64,000 bases of DNA. Origin: Paraburkholderia edwinii. GTDB taxonomy: Bacteria; Pseudomonadota; Gammaproteobacteria; Burkholderiales; Burkholderiaceae. The notes under the pieces are model-generated. The model ran no database searches. It saw nothing but the letters and a program-made list of their open reading frames with translations, and was not told the DNA's origin. The position numbers and the translations under genes were made by a program. Location of the stretch: positions 124,001 to 188,000 of the forward strand of contig NZ_CP080095.1 in assembly GCF_019428685.1 (NCBI RefSeq), written 5' to 3'. Numbering within the stretch: position 1 is the stretch's first letter; every line of letters begins with the position of its first letter. Positions 47,931 through 57,988 of the stretch are shown here, in pieces.

Positions 47931-47993
47931 CAGCGGTTACAGCAGGGCTGACGCGCTTCGCGGCACGCTAGTTCCGATTCTGCGCGGACGCTA

Positions 47994-48851
47994 TCAGTCG
48001 AAGCGGCCCGTGCGCGCCATCTCCATCAGGCGCGCGATGCGCTCTTCGGTCGACGGGTGTGTCGAGAACAGATTCGCGATGCCGCCACCGGACAGCGGAT
48101 TCATGATCATCATCTGCGCCGTGGACGGATGCGCTTCCGCAGTGGGAAACGGAATGCCGCTCGCGTAACGATGGATCTTGTCGAGCGCTGCCGCGAGCGC
48201 TTGCGGGTCGCCCGAAATCTGCGCGCCGCCGCGATCCGCTTCGAATTCCCGTGCGCGCGAGATGGCCATCTGGATCAACGCGCCGGCGATCGGCGCGAGC
48301 AGCGCGACAGCGATGCTCGCGATCGGATTCGACGGACGGCCATTTTCGTCACGGCCGCCAAAGAACATCGCGAAGTTCGCCAAAGCGGAAATCGCGCCTG
48401 CCATGGTTGCCGAGATGGTCGAGATCAGGATGTCGCGATGCTTCACGTGCGCCAGTTCGTGCGCCATCACGCCGCGCATTTCGCGCTCCGACAGCGCGCG
48501 CAGAATGCCGGTGGTTGCCGCGACCGCCGCGTGCTCGGGATTGCGGCCCGTGGCGAACGCGTTCGGCTGGTCTTCGTCGATCAGGTAGACGCGCGGCATC
48601 GGCAGGCTCGCGCGCGTGGCAAGCTCGCGCACCATGCGATAGAACTGCGGCGCGGTGGTTTCGTCGACTTCCTGCGCGTTGTACATGCGCAGAACCATCT
48701 TGTCCGAGAACCAATACGAAAAGAAGTTCATGCCGAGCGCGAACAGCAGCGCGATAAACATGCCGCGCTGCCCGCCGATCATGCCCCCGATCACGATGAA
48801 GAGCGCCGTGATCGCAGCCATCAACATCGCGGTTTTAACCCAGTTGAACAT
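47994..48851 (-). CDS. htpX: Protease HtpX
   Basis: HtpX is an inner-membrane zinc protease that degrades damaged membrane proteins, usually under envelope or heat stress control. The 285 residues have two N-terminal helices (about 5-50), the zinc motif [13 protein letters not shown] (about 128-140), two further hydrophobic segments (about 145-165 and 180-200) and the third ligand in [17 protein letters not shown] precedes the ATG. Confidence 0.96.
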   Translation of the reverse strand: MFNWVKTAMLMAAITALFIVIGGMIGGQRGMFIALLFALGMNFFSYWFSDKMVLRMYNAQEVDETTAPQFYRMVRELATRASLPMPRVYLIDEDQPNAFATGRNPEHAAVAATTGILRALSEREMRGVMAHELAHVKHRDILISTISATMAGAISALANFAMFFGGRDENGRPSNPIASIAVALLAPIAGALIQMAISRAREFEADRGGAQISGDPQALAAALDKIHRYASGIPFPTAEAHPSTAQMMIMNPLSGGGIANLFSTHPSTEERIARLMEMARTGRFD

Positions 48852-48964
48852 ATCCAGTACTCCTTGCCCGGAACGCGGGCCTTTGCGAGACCCATTTCAT
48901 GCCGTCAATAACGGCGAATGATTGTAAGCGAACTGTTAGATTTGGGCATACCGGAAAAATTCAA

Positions 48965-49633
48965 TCAGCGCGACGCCGTGGCGAGCTTCACGCCAAGTCC
49001 GACAAATGCGCTGCCGACAACACGGTCGAGCCACTTCTTAACGCCCGGCTTGCCGGAAAAGCGGCGCGTGACGCTGCCGGCCACCCACGCGACAAAGCTG
49101 TTCCACACCGTGCTCATCAGCACGAAGACGACGCCGAGCGCGAGAAATGCGAGGGCTTTCTGATCGGTGCCGGCGCTGACGAACTGCGGAAAGAACGACA
49201 CGAAGAACAGCACGACTTTCGGGTTCAGCACGTTGGTCATGAAGCCTTGCAGGAACAGCTGGCGCATCGATTTTTCCGCAACGGCTGAGGTGCGCTGCGT
49301 GCCGGCGGCATCCGCTGCCGCGCCCGCTGCCGGTTCGGCCGCTGAATGCTTCGCGAAGATCAGCCGCACGCCGAGATAAATCAGATAGATCGCGCCGATG
49401 AACTTGATCACCGTGAACGCAGTGGCCGATGCGGCGAGCACCGCCGTCAGGCCAAATGCACACGCAAGCGCATGCACGCAGCAACCAGCCGAAATACCCA
49501 GTGCCGACATCAGCCCCGCCGCGCGACCCTGCGCGACACTGCGGCCGACGATGTACGCCGTGTCGGGACCCGGCGTGACATTCAGCAGGAATACGGCAAC
49601 AAGGAAGAATCCGAAGTGGGTAATGCCGAACAT
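48965..49633 (-). CDS. LysE/RhtB family amino acid exporter
   Basis: A 222-residue inner-membrane exporter with about six helices and the family start FLVAVFLLNVTPGPDTAYIV. The loop around 98-120 is Ala-rich (EPAAGAAADAAGT). A second signature is FLQGFMTNVLNPKVVLFF. Relatives export lysine, arginine, threonine or homoserine; the substrate here is unknown. It lies between fmt and htpX on the same strand, apparently as its own unit. Confidence 0.9.
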   Translation of the reverse strand: MFGITHFGFFLVAVFLLNVTPGPDTAYIVGRSVAQGRAAGLMSALGISAGCCVHALACAFGLTAVLAASATAFTVIKFIGAIYLIYLGVRLIFAKHSAAEPAAGAAADAAGTQRTSAVAEKSMRQLFLQGFMTNVLNPKVVLFFVSFFPQFVSAGTDQKALAFLALGVVFVLMSTVWNSFVAWVAGSVTRRFSGKPGVKKWLDRVVGSAFVGLGVKLATASR

Positions 49634-49740
49634 GAAAGCCTCGAAAATTGCACGTTGCGTCGACGATTCTAACGCGCGGCAATCGCGCCGCGCGAGTCGG
49701 CCAAACGGACGATGGCGGCGCTCGTCGCCGCCTGTTAGGG

Positions 49741-49815
49741 TTGGCCAAATTCGCGTTGGCCCGGTTCGCGTTGGCCCGGTTCGCGTTGGCCAAATTCGCG
49801 TTGCCCCGATTCGCC
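49741..49815. repeat. 15-bp tandem repeat, five units
   Basis: Units TTGGCCAAATTCGCG, TTGGCCCGGTTCGCG (twice), TTGGCCAAATTCGCG and TTGCCCCGATTCGCC. The order A-B-B-A-C suggests unequal exchange. It lies 13 bases after the end of fmt on the minus strand. In frame it would encode repeats of five residues, but I see no gene there. Confidence 0.95.
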
Positions 49816-49827
49816 GGCCTCGCCCCG

Positions 49828-50799
49828 CTACTCGAAGCGCTGGCCGACGGCGAGCGTGGAACCCGTCAGGAATTCGCGGGCCGGTAACCGTTTGCCGCCC
49901 GGCTTCTGCAGTTGCGTGACGCGCAAAGCACCGTCACCGCATGCGACGACAACGCCGTCCGGCGAGACGTCGATGATCGTGCCCGGCTGCTCGCCAGCGC
50001 GCGGGGAAGGCACCGCCGTGGCAGACCAGATCTTGAGTTGCGCGCCGTCGAGTGTCGCCGCGCCGCCGGGGAATGGATCGAACGCGCGCACTTGCCGCGC
50101 GAGCTCGGCAGCGGTGCGCCGCCAGTCGAGTGCGGCTTCCTGCTTGCCGATTTTTTCGGCGTAGGTGGTGCCGTCTTCGGGCTGCGGCGTCGCCGGCAAC
50201 TTGCCATCGCGCTCGAGCTTGACGAGCGCTTCGACGATCAATTGCGCGCCCGCGTCGGCGAGCTTGTCGTGCAGCGTCGCGGTGGTGTCGTCGTCGCGAA
50301 TCGCGGTGCGCGCTTCGGCGATCATCGCGCCGGTGTCGAGGCCCGCGTCCATCTGCATCAGCGTGATGCCGGTTTCCGTGTCGCCGGCTTCGATCGCGCG
50401 ATGAATCGGTGCGGCGCCGCGCCAGCGCGGCAATAGCGAAGCGTGAATGTTGATGCAGCCGTGCGGCGGGATGTCCAGCACTTCCTGCGGCAGCAAAAGC
50501 CCGTATGCGGCCACCACCATGACATCGTGCGGCGTCTCGCGCAGCAGATCGATCGCGGCCGCCGCTTCGGCGGGAAACTTGCCGTTACGGCGCAGCGACG
50601 GCGGCTGCGCCACCGCGAGACCGTGCTCCTGCGCATAGCGCTTCACCGGACTCGCCTGCAGTTTCATGCCGCGCCCGGCAGGCCGGTCCGGCTGCGTCAA
50701 CACGAGCGGCACAGCAAAGCCGGCCTCGTGGATCGCAGCCAGCGCCGCAGCCGCGAACTCGGGCGTGCCGGCAAAAATAACGCGCAACGAATGGCTCAT
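49828..50799 (-). CDS. fmt: Methionyl-tRNA formyltransferase
   Basis: Fmt formylates initiator Met-tRNA. The 323 residues show [17 protein letters not shown] at the start, the active-site block [20 protein letters not shown], and the C-terminal OB-like domain (about 210-323). It follows def, the deformylase that later removes the formyl group, with a 76-base gap; the usual def-fmt pair. Confidence 0.97.
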   Translation of the reverse strand: MSHSLRVIFAGTPEFAAAALAAIHEAGFAVPLVLTQPDRPAGRGMKLQASPVKRYAQEHGLAVAQPPSLRRNGKFPAEAAAAIDLLRETPHDVMVVAAYGLLLPQEVLDIPPHGCINIHASLLPRWRGAAPIHRAIEAGDTETGITLMQMDAGLDTGAMIAEARTAIRDDDTTATLHDKLADAGAQLIVEALVKLERDGKLPATPQPEDGTTYAEKIGKQEAALDWRRTAAELARQVRAFDPFPGGAATLDGAQLKIWSATAVPSPRAGEQPGTIIDVSPDGVVVACGDGALRVTQLQKPGGKRLPAREFLTGSTLAVGQRFE

Positions 50800-50875
50800 G
50801 AGCGAAAGGGTCCTGACGAAACTGCGCGAAGCAAGCGAAACGGCAAAGTCGAAACGATCGAACCAGGCACGCGCG

Positions 50876-51379
50876 TTACATCGCGTGCGCGAGCTTCTTC
50901 ATCTTCGACTTGATGCGCGTCTGCTTGAGCGGCGACAGATACTCGACGAACACGCGTCCCATCAGGTGATCCATCTCGTGCTGGATGCAGACCGCGAGCA
51001 GATCCTCGCAGTCGACTTCGTACGTTTCGCCCTTTTCGTTGAGCGCACGCACGCGCACTTTCTCAGCGCGCTCGACGGTGTCGTAAATACCGGGCACCGA
51101 CAGGCAGCCTTCTTCGGAAATCTTCCTTTCGTTGCTCGACCAGACGATTTCCGGGTTGATGAAGACGCGCAGTTCGTCGTGCGTATCCGACACGTCGATC
51201 ACGATCACGCGCTCATGCACGTCGACTTGCGTCGCCGCGAGGCCGACGCCGGGCGCGGCGTACATTGTTTCGGCCATGTCGGCGACCAGCTTGCGAATGC
51301 GGTCGTTCACGACCTCCACGGGCTTCGCGACCTTGTGCAAGCGCTTGTCCGGGTAATTGAGGATGTTCAGTAAAGCCAT
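50876..51379 (-). CDS. def: Peptide deformylase
   Basis: Def removes the formyl group from nascent proteins with an iron or zinc centre. The 167 residues contain the three motifs [17 protein letters not shown] and QHEMDHLMG (HExxH). I start at [14 protein letters not shown] (51379); the 16 extra codons upstream are not family sequence. A TAAAAT on the minus strand (51627-51622) may be the -10, giving a leader near 240 nt. Confidence 0.97.
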   Translation of the reverse strand: MALLNILNYPDKRLHKVAKPVEVVNDRIRKLVADMAETMYAAPGVGLAATQVDVHERVIVIDVSDTHDELRVFINPEIVWSSNERKISEEGCLSVPGIYDTVERAEKVRVRALNEKGETYEVDCEDLLAVCIQHEMDHLMGRVFVEYLSPLKQTRIKSKMKKLAHAM

Positions 51380-51673
51380 GGTCATCAGGTTCAGTGAAGC
51401 GCCGCCACGGACGCGGAAGTCGCGCAATTGGCCGTTTGGCTAGCTTGTCAGCCTCCCGGCATGCGCAGAGGATAGATAGCGACAGAAGCCTTTCGATTCA
51501 ACGAGCGAGGGGCCGAAACGACAAGCGAACGACAGCCGAAATGCGGGCCCGAATCGACAGGTTCATGCGCGAAAACGCGGCGTCACCGTTTGTTTGCGTC
51601 GAATTATTTCGGATCATGAAAATTTTAGCATGGCGACCGCGCCCGGTGGCCGCGCTGGAGGTTTGACGTTTCA
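51380..51673. other. Divergent promoter region of def and dprA
   Basis: A 294-base gap. AATTTTAG at 51621-51628 gives TAAAAT on the minus strand for def. GGAGG at 51657-51661 lies 12 bases before dprA. No gene seen. Confidence 0.45.
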
Positions 51674-52918
51674 ATGCAATCCATAGTGAAAGCCGATCGC
51701 GAAATCGCGGCCTGGCTGCGGCTGACGATGGCGCCGGGCCTGAAGCCCACGGCGCTGCGCACGTTGCTCGCGAGCTTCGGCCTACCCGAGGCGGTACTCG
51801 GGCAGTCGTTCGAGTCGCTTGCGCGCGTGACAAACGAAGCGTCAGCGCGCGCCGTGCTCGCCGCGCCCGGCGCGGACTTCACCGCGCAGCTGGATGCCGT
51901 GCTTGCGTGGCGCGACGTGCCCGGCAACGCACTGCTCGCGCTCGACGACCCAGCCTATCCGCCTTTGCTGCTGACGATGCCCGACCCGCCGCCGCTGCTA
52001 TATGTAAAGGGACAACTCGCGCTGCTGCATACGCGCAGCGTCGCCGTCGTCGGCAGCCGCAGCGCGACGCCGCAAGGCGCCGAGGACGCGAAGCGCTTTT
52101 CCCGCGCGTTTTCGGATGCGGGCCTCACCGTCGTGTCCGGGCTTGCGCTCGGCATCGACGCGGCCGCGCATCGCGGTGCGTTGTCGGGCCGCACCGGTAC
52201 GGTTGCCGTGATCGGAACGGGCGCGGATGTCGTTTATCCGCCCGCTCACGAACCGCTCACACGGGAAATCGCGGCAAACGGCGCAATTTTGTCTGAATGG
52301 CCGCTGGGCACGCCGGCCCGCCCCGCGCATTTCCCGCAACGTAACCGGCTGATTGCGGGGCTCGTAAACGGCGTGCTGATCGTGGAGGCCGCGATGCGGT
52401 CCGGTTCGCTGATTACGGCACGACTGGCAAACGAAATGGGGCGAGATGTGTTCGCGCTGCCCGGGTCGATCCATGCGCCGTTGTCGCGCGGCTGTCACCG
52501 GATGATCAAACAGGGCGCGAAGCTTGTTGAGACGCCGGAAGACGTGCTCGAGGAACTGGGTATGCCGACGACGCAGGCGCCGGCCGAAGCGGTCGACGCG
52601 GCCAAACGCGCCAGCAGGCCGGCAAAAGCGGGCTCCGTCAAGCAGCCCCGCCAGGCCAGCCTCCCGTTACCACTGCTGGCGCAAGACACCGCGACGCCAC
52701 CGCTTGCGCCACGTCCCCCGCTGCCGCCCGACGCACAACGGTTACTCGATGCGCTCGGTCACGCGCCCACCACGCTTGAAATCCTCGCCGCGCGCACCGA
52801 AATGGACGATTCGGCGCTCCAAAGCGCACTGCTGCGGCTGGAACTGTCGGGGCATCTGACGGCGCTGCCAGGCGGGCGGTACGTCCGCGCGAGCCTCAGC
52901 CAGGCCGACGACCGGTAA
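51674..52918 (+). CDS. dprA: DNA-processing protein DprA
   Basis: DprA protects incoming single-stranded DNA in transformation and loads RecA. The 414 residues have an N-terminal SAM-like domain (about 8-75), the Rossmann core (about 110-300: VAVVGSRSATPQG, VVSGLALGIDAAAHRGAL, PQRNRLIAGLVNGVLIVEA), a Pro/Ala linker and a C-terminal winged helix (about 355-405). The gene heads a short plus-strand run with the thioredoxin-like gene and topB. Confidence 0.95.
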   Translation: MQSIVKADREIAAWLRLTMAPGLKPTALRTLLASFGLPEAVLGQSFESLARVTNEASARAVLAAPGADFTAQLDAVLAWRDVPGNALLALDDPAYPPLLLTMPDPPPLLYVKGQLALLHTRSVAVVGSRSATPQGAEDAKRFSRAFSDAGLTVVSGLALGIDAAAHRGALSGRTGTVAVIGTGADVVYPPAHEPLTREIAANGAILSEWPLGTPARPAHFPQRNRLIAGLVNGVLIVEAAMRSGSLITARLANEMGRDVFALPGSIHAPLSRGCHRMIKQGAKLVETPEDVLEELGMPTTQAPAEAVDAAKRASRPAKAGSVKQPRQASLPLPLLAQDTATPPLAPRPPLPPDAQRLLDALGHAPTTLEILAARTEMDDSALQSALLRLELSGHLTALPGGRYVRASLSQADDR

Positions 52919-52977
52919 CGCGCCATGCTACATTCGCGCCAAATCACTGACGAAAACACGAGCCTCAAGGAATACCC

Positions 52978-53355
52978 ATGCCCGCGCTGAACCTCGACAC
53001 CGACTCGGACCGGATCGCAGAGCGTGTCACCGACCGCGAAACATTGTTCGTTGCGTGTCTGTGCGCGCAATGGTGCGGCACGTGCCGGGACTATCAGGTG
53101 GCCTTCGACGCGATCGCGGACCGGCATCCCGACATCTGTTTCGCATGGATCGACATCGAAACGCATGCGGACCGCTTCGACGATCTCGACGTGGAGAATT
53201 TCCCGACCATCCTGATCGAAGACTCGGTGACGACGCGCTTTTTCGGGACCGTGTTGCCGCAACCGGCCATCGTCGAGCGGATGCTCGTCGATCTGACGGC
53301 GCTGCCGGGCGTGACCGGCGCGCCGAAGCTGAGGCCCGCGCTCGCCACTGCGTAA
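52978..53355 (+). CDS. Thioredoxin-like protein
   Basis: A 125-residue thioredoxin fold with the redox site in AQWCGTCRDYQ (CGTC instead of CGPC) near residues 37-40 and the cis-Pro in NFPTILIED. No signal peptide, so cytoplasmic. The Pro to Thr change in the active site shifts redox potential in model thioredoxins. AAGGAA precedes the ATG, 59 bases after dprA. Confidence 0.9.
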   Translation: MPALNLDTDSDRIAERVTDRETLFVACLCAQWCGTCRDYQVAFDAIADRHPDICFAWIDIETHADRFDDLDVENFPTILIEDSVTTRFFGTVLPQPAIVERMLVDLTALPGVTGAPKLRPALATA

Positions 53356-53621
53356 GCGCAGCGCGGCATGCGAATTGCGAAAGGCGCGGGACCGGCTTGT
53401 GCGACGCTTGCCCAGTGCCCGGGCACGCAATTATGATGGGCCGCTTTTTTCAGGCTCTGGTTGCCACCGCGTCGGCGTGTGCTATAAAGCGGTCGTTAAT
53501 CGGTACACAAGCAGGTACACAAGCAGGCCCGCAACCGCCGATACGTAACCGAGAAAGCGAACGAGCGTCAAAAAACAGCGTGCGCTGAAGTTGCACCCGA
53601 ATTCATTCACTCACAATAGTC

Positions 53622-56330
53622 ATGTCCAAAGCACTGATCATCGCCGAAAAGCCATCCGTCGCGAACGATATCGCGCGCGCTTTGGGCGGTTTTACCAAGC
53701 ATGACGAGTATTTCGAAAACGACGACTACGTCATTTCGTCGGCGGTCGGCCACCTGGTCGAGATCGCCGCGCCCGAAGAATACGAAGTGAAGCGAGGCAA
53801 GTGGAGCTTCGCTCACCTGCCCGTCATCCCGCCGCATTTCGATCTGAATCCGATCGTTAAAAGCGAATCGCGGCTCAAGGTGCTCACGCGGCTGCTCAAG
53901 CGCAAAGACGTCGACCGCCTGATCAACGCATGCGACGCGGGGCGCGAAGGCGAGCTGATTTTCCGCCTGATCACGCAGTACGCGAAAGCGAAGCAGCCCG
54001 TGCAGCGCCTGTGGCTGCAATCGATGACGCCCGCAGCGATCCGCGACGGCTTCGCGCATCTGCGCAGCGACAACGATATGCAACCGCTCGCCGACGCCGC
54101 GCGCTGCCGCTCGGAAGCGGACTGGCTGGTCGGCATCAACGGCACGCGTGCGATGACCGCGTTCAACAGCAAGGGCGGCGGCTTCTTCCTGACTACGGTC
54201 GGACGCGTGCAAACGCCTACGCTGTCGATCGTCGTCGAGCGTGAAGAGAAAATTCGTCGCTTCGTGCCGCGCGACTACTGGGAAGTGAAGGCGGAGTTCG
54301 TCTGCGCGTCGGGCTTTTATGAAGGACGCTGGTTCGACCCGAAGTTCAAGCGCGACGAATTCGATCCGGAAAAGCGCGACTCGCGGCTCTGGAGCCTGCC
54401 GGCGGCTGAAACGATCGTCGCCGCATGCCGCGGCCAGATCGGCGTGGTCAGCGAAGAATCGAAGCCGTCGACGCAGCTTTCGCCCGCACTCTTCGATTTG
54501 ACAAGCCTGCAACGCGAGGCGAACGGCCGCTTCGGCTTCTCCGCGAAAAACACGCTCGGGCTGGCGCAAGCACTGTACGAACGGCACAAGGTGCTGACCT
54601 ACCCCCGTACCGACGCGCGCGCACTGCCCGAAGACTATCTGGAGACGGTCAAAAGCACGCTCGACATGCTCAAGGAGAGCAACAACTATCTGCCGTTCGC
54701 CAAGCAGGTGCTCGACAAGGGCTGGGTGAAGCCGAACAAGCGCATCTTCGACAACTCGAAGATCAGCGATCACTTCGCCATCATCCCAACGCTGCAAGCG
54801 CCGAAGTCGCTGTCGGAGCCCGAACAGAAGCTGTACGACCTCGTCGTCAAGCGCTTCCTCGCCGTGTTCTTCCCGGCCGCCGAATACAAGGTCACGACGC
54901 GTATCACGGAAGTTGTCGGCCATCATTTCAAGACCGAAGGCAAGGTGCTCGTCGAACCGGGCTGGCTGCAGGTCTACGGCAAGGAAACGTCCGGCGAAGA
55001 CGCCAACCTCGTCCCGGTGCAGAAAGACGAGAAGGTGAAGACGGACAAGATCGCCGCCCAGCAACTCGTCACGAAACCGCCCGCGCGCTACAACGAAGCG
55101 ACGCTGCTGTCGGCGATGGAAGGCGCGGGCAAGCTCGTCGAAGACGACGAATTGCGCGAAGCGATGGCCGCGAAGGGCCTCGGCACGCCGGCCACGCGCG
55201 CCGCGATCATCGAAGGTCTGCTCGGCGAAAAGTATCTGGTCCGCGAAGGCCGCGAGCTGATTCCGACTGCGAAGGCGTTCCAGCTCATGACCTTGCTGCG
55301 CGGCCTCGACGTCAAGGAACTGACCGCGCCCGAGCTGACCGGCGAATGGGAATACAAGCTGTCGCAGATGGAGCGCGGCAATCTGCAGCGCGACGCGTTC
55401 ATGCAGGAAATCGCGCGCATGACGCAGACCATCGTCAAGCGTGCGAAGGAATACGATTCGGACACGATCCCCGGCGACTACGCGACACTCGAGACGCCGT
55501 GCCCGCATTGCGGCGGCCAGGTCAAGGAAAACTACCGGCGCTTTGCCTGCACGAAGTGCGAGTTCTCGATCTCGAAGATTCCGGGTGGCCGCCAGTTCGA
55601 GATTCCGGAAGTCGAAGAACTGCTGCAGAAGAAGCAGATCGGACCGCTGTCAGGATTCCGCAGCAAGATGGGCCGTCCGTTCTCGGCCATTCTCAAGCTG
55701 TCGTTCGATGACGAGATCAAGAACTTCAAGCTCGAGTTCGACTTCGGCCAGGATCAGGGCGGCGAAGACGGCGAAGCGCCGGACTTCTCCACGCAGGAAC
55801 CGGTCGGCGCGTGTCCGAAGTGTCATGCGCGCGTGTACGAGCACGGCATGAGCTACGTCTGCGAGAACTCGGTCGCGAATCCGAAGACCTGCGACTTCCG
55901 CTCGGGCAAGGTGATCCTGCAGCAGGAGATCGCGCGCGAACAGATGGCGAAGCTCCTCGAAGGCGGCCGCACCGATCTGCTGACGAACTTCAAGTCGTCG
56001 CGCACGGGCCGCAATTTCAAGGCGTTCCTCGTCAAGCAGAGCGACGGCAAGATCGGCTTCGAGTTCGAGAAGAAGGAGCCTAAGGAGCCGAAGGAGCCGT
56101 CGGCAAAGGCTGCGGCGAAGTCGGCGAGCGCCAGGGCCGCTGCGGGCGGTGGTGCCGACGCGGCAAACGACGAAGGCGGAGACACTGAAGTCGCAACGGC
56201 CGAGAAGCCGCCGGCAAAGACCGCCGCGAAGGGCGCCGCGCTCAAGACGGCTGCAGCCAAGAAGGCTCCAGCGAAGAAGACCGCGACGAAGCCGGCTGCG
56301 AAATCGACGACACGGAAGACCGGATCGTAA
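53622..56330 (+). CDS. topB: DNA topoisomerase III
   Basis: TopB is a type IA topoisomerase that unlinks single strands, important in replication and recombination. The 902 residues have the Toprim domain (KALIIAEKPSVANDIARALG, DAGREGELIFRL), the catalytic Tyr near 327 in VLTYPRTDARALP, and after about 620 two Cys-rich modules (CPHCGG to CTKC near 626, CPKC to CENSVANPKTC near 730). A Lys/Ala-rich tail of about 90 residues, like histone H1 tails, follows and probably binds DNA. Confidence 0.96.
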   Translation: MSKALIIAEKPSVANDIARALGGFTKHDEYFENDDYVISSAVGHLVEIAAPEEYEVKRGKWSFAHLPVIPPHFDLNPIVKSESRLKVLTRLLKRKDVDRLINACDAGREGELIFRLITQYAKAKQPVQRLWLQSMTPAAIRDGFAHLRSDNDMQPLADAARCRSEADWLVGINGTRAMTAFNSKGGGFFLTTVGRVQTPTLSIVVEREEKIRRFVPRDYWEVKAEFVCASGFYEGRWFDPKFKRDEFDPEKRDSRLWSLPAAETIVAACRGQIGVVSEESKPSTQLSPALFDLTSLQREANGRFGFSAKNTLGLAQALYERHKVLTYPRTDARALPEDYLETVKSTLDMLKESNNYLPFAKQVLDKGWVKPNKRIFDNSKISDHFAIIPTLQAPKSLSEPEQKLYDLVVKRFLAVFFPAAEYKVTTRITEVVGHHFKTEGKVLVEPGWLQVYGKETSGEDANLVPVQKDEKVKTDKIAAQQLVTKPPARYNEATLLSAMEGAGKLVEDDELREAMAAKGLGTPATRAAIIEGLLGEKYLVREGRELIPTAKAFQLMTLLRGLDVKELTAPELTGEWEYKLSQMERGNLQRDAFMQEIARMTQTIVKRAKEYDSDTIPGDYATLETPCPHCGGQVKENYRRFACTKCEFSISKIPGGRQFEIPEVEELLQKKQIGPLSGFRSKMGRPFSAILKLSFDDEIKNFKLEFDFGQDQGGEDGEAPDFSTQEPVGACPKCHARVYEHGMSYVCENSVANPKTCDFRSGKVILQQEIAREQMAKLLEGGRTDLLTNFKSSRTGRNFKAFLVKQSDGKIGFEFEKKEPKEPKEPSAKAAAKSASARAAAGGGADAANDEGGDTEVATAEKPPAKTAAKGAALKTAAAKKAPAKKTATKPAAKSTTRKTGS

Positions 56331-56402
56331 GCTTAGGTCGCCGGGCCCAGGCGACCATCGAGCGACAAACCTTCATTCGTCGCCCAATCGCACCGCAACA
56401 AA

Positions 56403-56436
56403 AAAGCGCAGCCCGTTCATTCCGGCTGCGCTTTTT
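56403..56436 (+). terminator. Bidirectional intrinsic terminator between topB and the LysR gene
   Basis: AAAGCGCAGCC (56403-56413) pairs with GGCTGCGCTTT (56424-56434), followed by T on the plus strand and, because of the preceding A-run, on the minus strand too. Confidence 0.92.
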
Positions 56437-56512
56437 CATACAACTACCCTACAAAATCCCACATGCTGGGTGCGTCAACATGTCGCACCCAGCAGGCACC
56501 GCTTGCGCTCGA

Positions 56513-57622
56513 TTACCGCACCAACCGCGACGGCAATGCCCCGCGAGCGCGGTGATGTACGCCCGGCGGCTGCTTCTTCGGACCGAGCTCACCGTCGAGC
56601 AGCGCGGACAACGGCTCCGCACCGTCAAACGCTTCCGGCGCTACAACCGTCGCGCCGGCGTCATGCATCGCCGACGATAGCGGCACCGGCTCGAGCCCGT
56701 CCTTGATCCATTGCTCGCCGAGCAGGCTGTTCGGCGTCTGGCTGAAGTGCTCGACGAGGTGGTCGATAAACGTACGCACCTTGGCCGGCAGATGGCGGCG
56801 GCTCGGATACGCGATATTGATCTCGACCTGCGGCAGCCGGTAGTCGCTCAACAGGCGCACGAGCTTGCCGCGCGTCGTGTCGCGGCCGATCAGGTAGCTC
56901 GGCAGGATCGCGATGCCCATACCCAGCAGCGCAAACTGCCGCAGCATTTCCGTGTTGTTCGCCACGATCACATTGGTCGGGCGCACACGCACTTCACCGT
57001 CCGGGCCCGTGAACACGCGCTCGTCGCCCCAGTACTCGGATGGCAGCGACAGACACGGGTGCTCGAGCAGTTGCTCCGGGCGCGTCGGCGTGCCGTGCTT
57101 TTCCAGATACGCGGGCGTCGCGCAGACGGTCATGCAGCCGGTGGTCAGGCGCCGCGTCACGATGCTCGCGCTGCGCAGATTGCGCGCGATCACGACGCCG
57201 ACATCGAAGCCTTCTTCGACGAGATCGACCTGGCGGTCGACCAGCGTCACGTCCGGGATTACCTTCGGGTACCGTTCCGCGTAGGTTTGCAGCACCGGCG
57301 CGAGGTTATGCAGCCCGAATACAACCGGCGCGACGATCCTGAGTGTGCCGACCGGCTCGTGGTTACGCGCGACGACCATCTGCTCGACGTCTTCGAGCTC
57401 GTCCAGAATCTGGCGGGCGCGCTCCAGGTACACCTGACCGGACTCGGTCAGCGACAGGCTGCGCGTGGTGCGGTTGAGCAGCCGGGTGCCTAGACGGCCT
57501 TCGAGATCCGCGACGTGACGGGTGGCGACTGCGTTCGAAATATCCATCGCGCTGGCTGCGCGAGCGAAACTGCCGAGATCCGCCACTCTGACGAATACTC
57601 TCATCGACTGCAAATGATCCAT
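56513..57622 (-). CDS. LysR family transcriptional regulator with C-terminal extension
   Basis: A 369-residue LysR regulator. The winged helix-turn-helix is at about 3-60 (FVRVADLGSFARAASAMDIS), the effector domain runs to about 298 (FIDHLVEHFS), and a further 70 residues with no known fold follow. I start at MDHLQSMRVF (57622), seven bases after AGGAGAG; the frame is open much further up without support. No target gene is adjacent and divergent: the next gene upstream, pckG, is on the same strand. Confidence 0.9.
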   Translation of the reverse strand: MDHLQSMRVFVRVADLGSFARAASAMDISNAVATRHVADLEGRLGTRLLNRTTRSLSLTESGQVYLERARQILDELEDVEQMVVARNHEPVGTLRIVAPVVFGLHNLAPVLQTYAERYPKVIPDVTLVDRQVDLVEEGFDVGVVIARNLRSASIVTRRLTTGCMTVCATPAYLEKHGTPTRPEQLLEHPCLSLPSEYWGDERVFTGPDGEVRVRPTNVIVANNTEMLRQFALLGMGIAILPSYLIGRDTTRGKLVRLLSDYRLPQVEINIAYPSRRHLPAKVRTFIDHLVEHFSQTPNSLLGEQWIKDGLEPVPLSSAMHDAGATVVAPEAFDGAEPLSALLDGELGPKKQPPGVHHRARGALPSRLVR

Positions 57623-57909
57623 TGACGACTCTCCTGCTGTGTTGCCGCTTCCATCCGAAGGTGAGGCCGGAAGCACATTTGGAATTCTCCTACGACTAGG
57701 GAAAACGTGCAGAAGTTGCCCAACTTCGACCATTTTTAATGAAAATTCGCACCATCTTATTCGTAAGCGGAATGCAGGGTGACCAATTGTTCCGCAACTC
57801 GAAACAATGTGCTGCGATGCATCGAAGCGGGTTGTATACACGTGAACAGCGAAAGCGGTCGCTTTGTTCCACGAAAGCGCAAAGAAAACAGAGAAATTTC
57901 GCAAAGACG

Positions 57910-57935
57910 AAAAAAAGCCGCCCGAAGGCGGCTTT
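57910..57935 (-). terminator. Intrinsic terminator of pckG
   Basis: On the minus strand AAAGCCGCC pairs with GGCGGCTTT around TTCG and is followed by a run of T. It lies about 55 bases beyond the pckG stop. The rest of the gap to the LysR gene (57623-57909) holds its promoter and nothing else I can name. Confidence 0.93.
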
Positions 57936-57988
57936 TGGGTCTGCTTTGGTGACGTAAGTCACGGGTCATGCACCAAAACAGTCATGCC

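Noticed and set aside
49648..49887. 79-codon frame encoding five-residue repeats over the 15-bp array
   Set aside because: No ribosome binding site, overlaps the end of fmt, and the repeat unit length alone explains the open frame.
53612..53622. CACAAT before topB as a leaderless promoter
   Set aside because: It ends only four bases before the ATG, so the start would fall inside the gene.
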